Shown here: in pieces, positions 1 through 5,526 of the stretch
Layout: each line of letters opens with the position of its first letter
How positions within the stretch are numbered: position 1 is the first letter of the stretch
From: an uncultured Verrucomicrobiae bacterium
Lineage (GTDB): Bacteria > Verrucomicrobiota > Verrucomicrobiia > Verrucomicrobiales > DEV007
Assembly (NCBI GenBank): GCA_937898895.1
Contig: CALDKL010000711.1
Span: forward strand, 1-7,358
Direction of reading: 5' to 3'
Length of the DNA: 7,358 nt
Translations under genes and position numbers: made by a program
The notes under the pieces: model-generated
Databases searched by the model: none
What the model was told of the DNA's origin: nothing
Seen by the model: the letters and a program-made list of their open reading frames with translations, nothing else

Positions 1-633
1 GAGAAAGGCACCCGCAAAACCGAGTGCCCCCAGGCGGAAAAAATAGCCGATTCTCAAGTCTCGACACCAGACAAGGAATCGAGAAAAAAACGGCTTCCAG
101 ATCGCTTCCGGAGAGCCGAGTGATCGCAAAAACCTCCAGGGTGCCGGCCAGAGGAAGTGGCGAAGTTTTCCTCCGCGGAGCACGGCCCAGGCGAGATGAA
201 AAGCCACCAGGAGAATGAGCACCAACAATAAAAAACGCAGGGTGAGTGCATTGGGGCTGCCCGGAGCGACGAGTTCGGCATCTCTCCAGAAATCATGCAC
301 CAGGCGAAGGGGAAGCACCGCAATCCAGGCGGCGGCAACCACTTTTCCGAAAGCGGCAAAGCGGGGCAGGGCGATGAACCCGTCTCGCACCCGGCCGGTC
401 CGGGCGATACGCCCCGAAGCTTCGAGCAAATACCCCAGACTGAGCAAATGGAGCAGGGGGATCGCCGAGATCACGGCAAGGACGGCAACGAGGGTGACAA
501 AGCCAATCACGGCATCAAACCCGCGTCCGGCACGAGTGAGAAACCTCCGAATCGAACCATCCGACTCCACCGGACTGGCCCCAGAAAATTCGGATGATGC
601 AGGAAAAGGCTCGGGCACGGTGGGTTGCAACAT
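1..633 (-). CDS. Polytopic membrane protein of unknown function (partial, C-terminus outside window)
   Basis: An open frame runs without a stop from ATG (633-631) to the left edge: 211 codons, C-terminus missing. After a Pro/Ser/Glu-rich N-terminus (residues 1-27) come hydrophobic segments at about 41-70, 93-112 and 130-152, with another beginning near 198. The most distinctive stretch is residues 58-92, containing LLHLLSLGYLLEASGRIAR followed by TGRVRDGF and LPRF. A second basic-aromatic motif, GGKLRHFLWP, lies at 154-163. I associate this motif pattern with uncharacterised membrane proteins of Planctomycetota and Verrucomicrobiota, from memory and not from a search. The start is the first ATG after an in-frame TAA at 669-667; a GGAG directly abuts it, which is unusually close for a ribosome binding site. 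The gene is divergent from the cytochrome c peroxidase gene. Function is unknown; the inner-membrane location is inferred from the hydrophobic segments. Confidence 0.8.
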   Translation of the reverse strand, partial: MLQPTVPEPFPASSEFSGASPVESDGSIRRFLTRAGRGFDAVIGFVTLVAVLAVISAIPLLHLLSLGYLLEASGRIARTGRVRDGFIALPRFAAFGKVVAAAWIAVLPLRLVHDFWRDAELVAPGSPNALTLRFLLLVLILLVAFHLAWAVLRGGKLRHFLWPAPWRFLRSLGSPEAIWKPFFSRFLVWCRDLRIGYFFRLGALGFAGAFL

Positions 634-764
634 CTCCAGGTGAAGACGCCGAAGGACGTGTTTCCGTTACAGCACGCAAATGGATTGCATCCGAACCGCA
701 AATTTGCCATGCTGCGCCAATCCGCCCCCGGTTTCCTCGTGAGGGTGGCCATCCGATCCTCCGA
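634..764. promoter_or_regulatory. Divergent intergenic region with a perfect 10-bp palindrome
   Basis: These 131 bases separate two divergent genes, so promoters for both probably lie here. The perfect palindrome GCAAATTTGC is at 698-707. About ten bases upstream, 676-688 (GCAAATGGATTGC) has similar GCAA/TTGC arms. A pair of related dyads between divergent genes is a plausible operator for a regulator of one or both. I cannot assign a regulator family, and no convincing -35/-10 pair stands out. Operator function is an inference. Confidence 0.3.
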
Positions 765-1790
765 ATGAAACTATCGACTGTATTCCTCCTGTCTCTGGGA
801 CTCTGCGCCGCGCAGACGGCCCGTGCTCAATCCGAAATCAATCGCGCCTCCCTCGGCATGTTCCAACCCATCCTGGAAGTAGCCGAGAACCCCGCCAATC
901 CGCTGACGGAGGCAAAGGTCCATCTCGGACGAATGCTTTATTACGACACCCGGCTCTCGAAAAACCGAACGATTTCCTGCAATTCCTGCCACGATCTCGC
1001 CAGTTTCGGGGACGACGGCAAGCCGGTGTCTTCGGGGATTCACGAACAAACCGGAGGAAGATCCGCTCCGACCGTCTACAACGCCGCCCTCCACATCGCC
1101 CAGTTCTGGGACGGGAGGGCCGCCGATGTGGAAGCCCAGGCGGTGGGCCCGATTCTGAATCCGATCGAAATGGGCATGCCGGATTCGGCCTATGTCCTGA
1201 AAGTGATCCAATCCATCCCTGGTTATGTCGAAGCCTTCGCCAAAGCCTTTCCCGACGACAAGGAACCGATTACGTATGAGAATGTCGGGCGGGCGATTGG
1301 AGCTTTTGAGCGCAAATTGTTGACCCCGTCTCGCTTTGATGACTTCCTCAAGGGGGATGAGAAAGCTCTCTCGGATGAGGAAAAACACGGGCTCACTCTT
1401 TTTGTTACAACGGGTTGCACGGTTTGTCACAACGGGATGGGAGTGGGAGGGCACCTCTTCCAGAAGTTGGGCCTGGTGAAGGCATGGCCAACCCAGGATT
1501 TGGGGCGCTTCGACGCAACCAAGAACGAAGTGGACAAGCATTTTTTCAAAGTCCCGAGCCTGCGAAATATCACCGAGACCGCTCCATATCTGCACGATGG
1601 TTCGGTGAAAACGCTGGAGGAGATCGTCGCAAAAATGGCGGAACACCAACTGGGTCGCCAACTTTCCGGCGAGGATGTCCGATCCATCATTTCCTTTCTG
1701 GGATCGCTCAAGGGGCGGGTGAATGAGGAAACCATTCGCCAACCCGAATTGCCTGCAGACGGCCCCGACACTCCCAAGGTCGGATCGTGA
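765..1790 (+). CDS. Secreted di-heme cytochrome c peroxidase (CcpA/MauG superfamily)
   Basis: 341 residues. Bacterial di-heme peroxidases reduce hydrogen peroxide to water in the periplasm, using electrons from small c-type cytochromes. Residues 1-21 form a signal peptide (MK, hydrophobic core, cleavage likely after ARA), which is why the ATG at 765 is preferred over the longer open frame from 594. The N-terminal heme site is CNSCH at 72-76, followed by GGRSAPTVYNAA (97-108) and FWDGRA (114-119), typical of the family. Glu135 in NPIEMG matches the conserved catalytic-pocket glutamate. The second heme site is CTVCH at 218-222. The C-terminal signature VPSLRN (263-268), APYLHDGS (273-280) and HQLGRQLS is present; Met291 is placed like the distal Met ligand of the high-potential heme. 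Length is normal. There is no Shine-Dalgarno sequence. It appears monocistronic, since a terminator follows. Electron donor and exact substrate cannot be read from sequence. Confidence 0.95.
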   Translation: MKLSTVFLLSLGLCAAQTARAQSEINRASLGMFQPILEVAENPANPLTEAKVHLGRMLYYDTRLSKNRTISCNSCHDLASFGDDGKPVSSGIHEQTGGRSAPTVYNAALHIAQFWDGRAADVEAQAVGPILNPIEMGMPDSAYVLKVIQSIPGYVEAFAKAFPDDKEPITYENVGRAIGAFERKLLTPSRFDDFLKGDEKALSDEEKHGLTLFVTTGCTVCHNGMGVGGHLFQKLGLVKAWPTQDLGRFDATKNEVDKHFFKVPSLRNITETAPYLHDGSVKTLEEIVAKMAEHQLGRQLSGEDVRSIISFLGSLKGRVNEETIRQPELPADGPDTPKVGS

Positions 1791-1799
1791 GGGCGAGCG

Positions 1800-1818
1800 G
1801 CGAGAAAGGTGTTCTCGC
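1800..1818 (+). other. Small perfect hairpin after the peroxidase gene
   Basis: GCGAGAA (1800-1806) and TTCTCGC (1812-1818) form a perfect 7-bp stem with a 5-base loop, ten bases after the stop codon and just before the terminator. No T-run follows, so it is probably not a terminator itself; it could protect the mRNA 3' end. Confidence 0.4.
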
Positions 1819-1822
1819 AGGT

Positions 1823-1862
1823 CCAGGCGGCCCCGTGAAATCGGTGCCGCCTGGTTTGTTTT
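1823..1862 (+). terminator. Intrinsic terminator of the cytochrome c peroxidase gene
   Basis: CCAGGCGGC (1823-1831) pairs perfectly with GCCGCCTGG (1846-1854). The 14-base loop contains a further CCG/CGG pairing (1833-1835 with 1842-1844). A T-rich run, TTTGTTTT, follows from 1855. The GC-rich stem with a T tract 33 bases after the stop codon is a classic rho-independent terminator. Confidence 0.8.
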
Positions 1863-2244
1863 CATTCCCAAAGGGCAATCGGAATGGGCGAGAGGCTCAG
1901 GCAAACCTTGGGGGGCTTCGCAGAGTAGTCTATTTTATATTACATATATTGTAGGAAGTTATTGGGCGGTGATGATCTGATAGGAATCCGGTCTTGTTGT
2001 CCTGTTTTTGCGCATGCGGATACCCTGTGCCCTAAGGAATTTCCGAGTTGATGCGTTGTATCTGCCGAAAGAACGTCCACGCTCACCCGTGTTCCACATG
2101 GAATGTTCCCGGATGCGAGCAGTCAGAATCAGCGAATCATCAGGCTCTCCATTCTTCGCGTGCCTCGGCTTGTGGACTCGAATTGGCATTTGAACGGCGC
2201 ATTCCTTCGCGTAGTTTCCTAAAAACACCCCCTGTGTCGGTATC
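1863..2244. other. Intergenic stretch with no credible gene; AT-rich patch at 1929-1961
   Basis: No reading frame here gives a protein with recognisable motifs; the short open frames on both strands are rich in Arg, Ser and Cys and look random. An AT-rich patch at 1929-1961 contains TATATT-like hexamers and could be a promoter for the downstream TPR gene, but no good -35 element sits at the right distance. TTCCA/TGGAA (2093-2097 and 2100-2104) is a short dyad of unclear meaning. If the promoter is in the AT-rich patch, the TPR gene would have an unusually long leader of roughly 280 bases. Confidence 0.5.
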
Positions 2245-3402
2245 ATGACCCGCCTTTCCCGATGTCTGTTTGTCGGCTGCCTGCTTCACGTCGGCACCAT
2301 CCTGCCCTCCCACGCCTTCCTCGGCGGCATTTTGAAGCGCGGAGAGGAAAAAAAGGTGCTCAGCGCCGAGGAGTTGACTTCTCAGGAAGGCCGGGCCGAG
2401 ACCGATCTCGCCAAAGCCAAGGGATATGAGGCGAACGGAAAAAACCGCCAGGCGCGGGACACCTACAAATCCATCTGCACAAATTATCCGCGGACCAACG
2501 CGGGAATGGAGGCGAGATTTGGTTACGGCCGTATGCTCGAGGCCGAAGGCGAAGGGCGCAAGGCCTTTGATGTATACCAGGAATTGATCGCCAATCACCG
2601 GAATTCACCTCATTTCAACGAGGCGGTGCAGCGGCAATTCAACATTACCGATGGTCTCAGAAACTCGAAGCGAAAGGGATTTCTCGGGATCGGAGCCGCT
2701 GCACAACCGTCCAAGCTGGTCGAAATGTTCGAGAAAATCAGCGTCAGTGCCCCCTTCACGGAATGGGCACCCAAATCGCTCCTGAATGCCGGATACGTCA
2801 AGAGCGATGCGGGTGAAATGGATCCGGCAATCGCGTTTTTTCAGAAAGTTGTCGACAAGTATCCCGACACCGAATTCGCCAAGGAAGCGCAGTTTCAGAT
2901 TTTCAAGCTGCGCGGGGTCACCGCCGAGAAGTCCAATAGCCCGGTCAAAGACCGCGCCCAGGTGGAGGCTGGTCTCGATTTTGTGAATCAGAATCCGCAG
3001 GATCAGCGGGCAGCGGAGGTGAAAACAGACATGCAGGCCATCGAAGAGCGCTCCATGGAAAAACTCTACAATACGGGAGTGTTTTATGAAAAAAGCGGCA
3101 AGCCGGAATCGGCCAGGGTATATTTCCGTGAAGTCGTGAAAAGCCCAAATACCCCCTGGGCGGCCAAAGCCCAGGAACGGCTCGCAAAACTCGATGGGCA
3201 GGCCAGTGGCGAAGTCGAAAAGAAGGCAGGTCTGTTTGGCCCCAATCCCCTGAAAAAGGACAAGGTCGAGATGAGGACCTCGGGAGATGAGGTGGTTCCT
3301 CTCCCAGCCACTCCGGCACCCCCATCCTCGTCCCCCACCCCTTCGACTCCCCCGGCGACTCCGGCTCCCGCGACCGGAATTCCCTCCCCTCCGCCCGCGT
3401 GA
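2245..3402 (+). CDS. Secreted TPR-repeat protein with proline-rich tail
   Basis: 385 residues. Residues 1-24 form a signal peptide (basic MTRLSR, hydrophobic core, probable cleavage after SHA), so the protein is exported; the Cys at 12 is too close to the N-terminus to be a convincing lipobox. Tetratricopeptide-like helical pairs are visible at about 52-85 (GKNRQARDTYKSICTNYP), 88-120, 177-209 (DPAIAFFQKVVDKYPDTE) and 272-305. The repeated pattern of residues processing 'sequences ending in YP' resembles BamD/YbgF-type periplasmic TPR proteins, which act as scaffolds in outer-membrane assembly or envelope organisation. Residues 351-385 are a Pro/Ser/Thr/Ala tail with no charge, probably disordered. 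The ATG at 2245 is chosen because the signal peptide begins there; no Shine-Dalgarno sequence precedes it. It lies upstream of an LptE-like gene on the same strand. The exact role is not known; BamD identity is not supported because the lipid-anchor Cys is lacking. Confidence 0.85.
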   Translation: MTRLSRCLFVGCLLHVGTILPSHAFLGGILKRGEEKKVLSAEELTSQEGRAETDLAKAKGYEANGKNRQARDTYKSICTNYPRTNAGMEARFGYGRMLEAEGEGRKAFDVYQELIANHRNSPHFNEAVQRQFNITDGLRNSKRKGFLGIGAAAQPSKLVEMFEKISVSAPFTEWAPKSLLNAGYVKSDAGEMDPAIAFFQKVVDKYPDTEFAKEAQFQIFKLRGVTAEKSNSPVKDRAQVEAGLDFVNQNPQDQRAAEVKTDMQAIEERSMEKLYNTGVFYEKSGKPESARVYFREVVKSPNTPWAAKAQERLAKLDGQASGEVEKKAGLFGPNPLKKDKVEMRTSGDEVVPLPATPAPPSSSPTPSTPPATPAPATGIPSPPPA

Positions 3403-3564
3403 TTCGCCAAGCCTTTGCAAGGCAGCGCACCCGCGATGGTTCGGGCTTGTCTTTTCTGCAATCCCGCCTAGTTTCAGGGGGCTGGGTGCCGGAATCTCTG
3501 TGTTCGCTGCGGGTGAGACGGCTCGCCACACACCCGGTTTTGACGGTTTCCAGCTGCATTTCTC

Positions 3565-4176
3565 ATGAAGATCCGTATTCTGTCCATAGCGTGGGTTTCC
3601 CTCGTGGCAACCTTGTTCGGTGGTTGTGCCGGATATCAGTTGGGCGATGTCAAACCCAGCGTTTACCGGGACATTGAAAAAATTCACATTCCCCCGTTCA
3701 AGAACCTTACCCTCGAGCCGAGGCTATCCAGCCTCGTGACCAACGCGGTGCTCGTTGAACTTCAGTCCGACGGCACCTATCAAGTTTCCACGCGGGACAA
3801 TGCCGACGCCGTTCTCGTCGGCACAATCCGGCGCATCGAAAAACGGCAGTTGCGGGCCGTCCGCACCGACACGCTCCGCTCTCAGGAGTTGAGCCTGTAT
3901 CTCTATGTGGATTTTCACCTTGAGGATCCCGACACCGGGGCTCGCATCGGAGGTTTCCCCGACGCCTCTGATGATTCTTCTGCCAGCGACAGCGCTCCTG
4001 CCGGAGTCGCCAAAGAAGGCGCGAGCGACGTGATCGGGGCGAGACAGGGGCTCGTCATCGGCGAAACAATCCAGTTCGTCGATTCCAGTTATCAGGTAGG
4101 CGAGCGAAATGCCTTTTCCGTCGTCGCCGAGGATGTTGCGGACAAGATCGTATCCGCCCTAGCGAACGGCTGGTAA
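3565..4176 (+). CDS. lptE: LptE-like outer-membrane lipoprotein (LPS assembly)
   Basis: 203 residues. LptE is an outer-membrane lipoprotein that plugs the LptD barrel and helps insert lipopolysaccharide into the outer leaflet. Residues 1-20 are a hydrophobic signal sequence ending in LFGGC, with Cys21 as the likely lipidated residue, then AGYQLG, matching the GY-x-L start of LptE proteins. Further family-like features are HIPPFKN (41-47), the VTNAVLVELQ helix (58-67), the strands TYQVSTRDNADAVLVGTI (71-88) and the C-terminal VVAEDVADKIV helix ending in W203. Residues 129-166, rich in Asp, Ser and Gly, interrupt the position where the domain normally passes straight to the next strand, and make the protein longer than the usual 165-180 residues. 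The 162-base spacer from the TPR gene has only weak hairpins; rsmI follows after 26 bases, suggesting co-transcription. No Shine-Dalgarno sequence. LptE families diverge strongly, so the symbol rests on architecture. Confidence 0.8.
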   Translation: MKIRILSIAWVSLVATLFGGCAGYQLGDVKPSVYRDIEKIHIPPFKNLTLEPRLSSLVTNAVLVELQSDGTYQVSTRDNADAVLVGTIRRIEKRQLRAVRTDTLRSQELSLYLYVDFHLEDPDTGARIGGFPDASDDSSASDSAPAGVAKEGASDVIGARQGLVIGETIQFVDSSYQVGERNAFSVVAEDVADKIVSALANGW

Positions 4177-4202
4177 GCCGACGGTTCGAGTTTCACTGCG
4201 AT

Positions 4203-4901
4203 TTGAGCGCGAGCGCCAACCGGGGAACGATCCAACTGGTTGCCACCCCGATCGGAAATCTGGGGGATATCACCTTCCGGGCAGTCGAAGCCATCCGTGG
4301 AGCGGACTTGGTGGCCTGTGAGGATACCCGCCATTCCCGCCGCCTGCTCGAACACCTGGGAATCCGCGACAAAAACCTCGTCGCTCTCCACGATCACAAC
4401 GAACGTACCCGGTCTGCAGACCTGATCGAGAGGGTACTGTCCGGACAGAAACTGGTCTACCTTTCCGACGCTGGAACCCCCGGTGTGTCCGATCCGGGCT
4501 ACCGACTCGTCAACGCTGCCTATTCTGCCGGAGTAACAGTGGAGGTGCTTCCCGGTCCCTCTGCGGTGGTGACCGCCCTCTCTGGCTCGGGGCTGCCAAG
4601 TGATGCGTTCTATTTTGGCGGATTCCTTCCCGTGAAGTCAGGGCGTCGTGCCCGCGAACTCTCGGAAGCGACCCATCGCAGGGAAACCTCCATCTATTTC
4701 GAATCGCCGCATCGACTCATCGGCACGCTCAAGGCCCTTTGCGAGATCGACCCGCAACGGGAAATTTGTGTCGCCCGGGAGCTGACCAAACGATTCGAGA
4801 CCTACCATCGCGGAGCCGTTTCCACACTCTTGGAGGTGTTTCTTGCCCATCCCCCGAAAGGCGAAATCACACTCCTCATCCGAGGCGTGGGCCGGGAATG
4901 A
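4203..4901 (+). CDS. rsmI: 16S rRNA (cytidine-1402-2'-O)-methyltransferase RsmI
   Basis: 232 residues. RsmI uses S-adenosylmethionine to 2'-O-methylate C1402 in the decoding centre of 16S rRNA; it belongs to the tetrapyrrole-methylase fold (SAM MT class III). Diagnostic motifs, in order: VATPIGNLGDIT (13-24), ACEDTRHSRRLL (38-49), HDHNE (63-67), YLSDAGTPGVSDPGYRLV (86-103), VLPGPSAVVTALSGSG (115-130), FYFGGFLP (136-143), YFESPHRL (165-172) and ARELTKRFETYHRG (191-204). At 232 residues it ends soon after the KGEITLLIRG strand and lacks the C-terminal extension of the E. coli enzyme (286 residues). The start is TTG at 4203: the conserved core begins at about residue 9, no ATG or GTG is available nearby, and this start lies 26 bases after the lptE stop. 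Probably the last gene of its transcription unit, given the terminator just downstream. Confidence 0.96.
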   Translation: MSASANRGTIQLVATPIGNLGDITFRAVEAIRGADLVACEDTRHSRRLLEHLGIRDKNLVALHDHNERTRSADLIERVLSGQKLVYLSDAGTPGVSDPGYRLVNAAYSAGVTVEVLPGPSAVVTALSGSGLPSDAFYFGGFLPVKSGRRARELSEATHRRETSIYFESPHRLIGTLKALCEIDPQREICVARELTKRFETYHRGAVSTLLEVFLAHPPKGEITLLIRGVGRE

Positions 4902-4931
4902 GCGCTCTTCAGGCGTAGGACGAGAAACGCA

Positions 4932-4966
4932 CGGGGCGGAGTCTAGCGACCCCGCCCCGGCGTTTT
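4932..4966 (+). terminator. Intrinsic terminator after rsmI
   Basis: CGGGGCGG (4932-4939) pairs perfectly with CCGCCCCG (4952-4959), an 8-bp stem made only of G-C pairs with a 12-base loop, followed by GCGTTTTC. It lies about 30 bases after the rsmI stop codon. The T tract is short (four T), but the stem is very stable. Confidence 0.75.
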
Positions 4967-5441
4967 CATCTCTTCACCAATGTCCTTGCTGGACAAAACC
5001 TTTGCCCGGAATGCTCCCAGCGATTGCCCTCACCAAGGCTCAGGTCCATTCCGGATCAGGGATCACCAAAGGAGGACGGCTCCGGGTGATCCCCGATTGA
5101 TTCTTCTGACGTCGATGTTGGGGCGGGCGAACCGGCTCGGATCGCCTGCTCTTGTCATAGCGTTGCTGGCATTGATATTCTCCGATCCTCCAGATTTCCC
5201 TTGTGGGAACCTGGTTTTCGGAGAGTCTCGGATGGAGAAGAAACTTCTCTCCTCTCTGTGTTGTGTGTGTGACCATCTGTTAGCAGCCCGTTCTCCCGCG
5301 ATTTCTTTGCCATTCCGTGCCTCACGCGATCTGGCGATCCGTTTCTCAGGCGGTCGCGGTCCGGTGTGGGGGTCAGCACGAGTGACAAAACGATTCTTTC
5401 GGGAACAGCGGCGAGTGTTGCGTTGGAAGAATTTAACATAA
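4967..5441. other. Long intergenic stretch without a protein gene, rich in hairpins
   Basis: About 475 bases between the rsmI terminator and the panB promoter. Open frames of up to 153 codons exist on both strands but show no signal peptide, domain motif or coding-like residue pattern; their products are Arg/Ser-rich and overlap each other. What stands out is secondary structure: TGTCC/GGACA at 4981-4995, then four hairpins between 5059 and 5249, described separately. Other small features are the direct repeat GCGATC (two copies, 2 bases apart, about 5328-5341) and a GT-rich run at about 5258-5270. Confidence 0.6.
5059..5249. ncRNA. Candidate structured RNA: four consecutive hairpins
   Basis: Hairpin 1: GGGATCACC (5059-5067) with GGTGATCCC (5085-5093), a perfect 9-bp stem, plus an inner GGAG/CTCC stem (5071-5074, 5080-5083) closing a GACGG loop. 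Hairpin 2: GGCGA/TCGCC (5126-5130, 5142-5146), an A-A mismatch, then CCG/CGG around a 3-base loop. Hairpin 3: TCTCCGA/TCGGAGA (5179-5185, 5218-5224), extendable by a G-T and an A-T pair, then CCAG/CTGG and TTCCC/GGGAA around a TTGT loop. Hairpin 4: GAGAAG/CTTCTC (5235-5240, 5244-5249). None is followed by a T-run, so they are not obvious terminators. I recognise no known RNA class (no RNase P, tmRNA or SRP signature). Strand, transcription and boundaries are unknown; hairpins are palindromic and fit either strand. Confidence 0.3.
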
Positions 5442-5470
5442 TTTCCATAATTATTCAATATTTTTATAAT
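5442..5470 (+). promoter_or_regulatory. Sigma70-type promoter for panB
   Basis: A perfect -10 hexamer TATAAT is at 5465-5470. Exactly 17 bases upstream is TTTCCA (5442-5447), which matches the TTGACA -35 consensus at 4 of 6 positions. The spacer is strongly AT-rich in an otherwise GC-rich window. Transcription would start near 5477, giving a leader of about 50 bases before the panB ATG. Confidence 0.7.
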
Positions 5471-5526
5471 CTCATCCGATTTTTCTCGCATCTCCAGTGA
5501 GTTGCCTTGAGTGATTCCCCAACCAA

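Noticed and set aside
547..560. tRNA T-loop-like sequence GGTTCGATTC on the minus strand
   Set aside because: No acceptor stem, anticodon arm or CCA end can be built around it, and it lies inside the membrane protein coding sequence.
215..643. 142-codon plus-strand open frame
   Set aside because: It is the shadow of the minus-strand membrane protein; its product is an Arg/Ser/Thr-rich sequence without hydrophobic core or motifs.
594..764. N-terminal extension of the peroxidase reading frame to ATG 594
   Set aside because: It would place a normal signal peptide 57 residues inside the protein and overlap the divergent membrane protein gene.
771..1904. 377-codon open frame on the minus strand across the peroxidase gene
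   Set aside because: It is antisense to a gene with both heme motifs and full family signatures; its product is rich in Arg, Gly and His with no recognisable domain. Long antisense frames are common in GC-rich DNA.
2183..2198. Sigma54-like GG-N10-GC arrangement (TTGGCAT and downstream GC) before the TPR gene
   Set aside because: The -24 half is fair but the -12 half lacks TGC; the spacing alone occurs often by chance and no enhancer site is visible.
3408..3456. Possible terminator between the TPR gene and lptE (CAAGCC/GGCTTG then TCTTTTCT)
   Set aside because: The stem has only 6 bp with a 30-base loop and competing pairings; another weak hairpin (CGGGTG/CACCCG, 3510-3536) is equally uncertain. 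Neither is good enough to call.
2605..3687. 360-codon open frame on the minus strand across the TPR gene and into lptE
   Set aside because: It lies opposite two well-supported genes and its product has no coherent motifs, only Gly/Arg-rich runs that mirror the proline-rich tail on the plus strand.
4980..5491. Open frames on both strands (4980-5441 plus; 5063-5491 minus) in the rsmI-panB gap
   Set aside because: Neither shows a domain, signal peptide or coding-like composition; they overlap one another and the hairpins, and the minus-strand one starts inside the panB promoter area.
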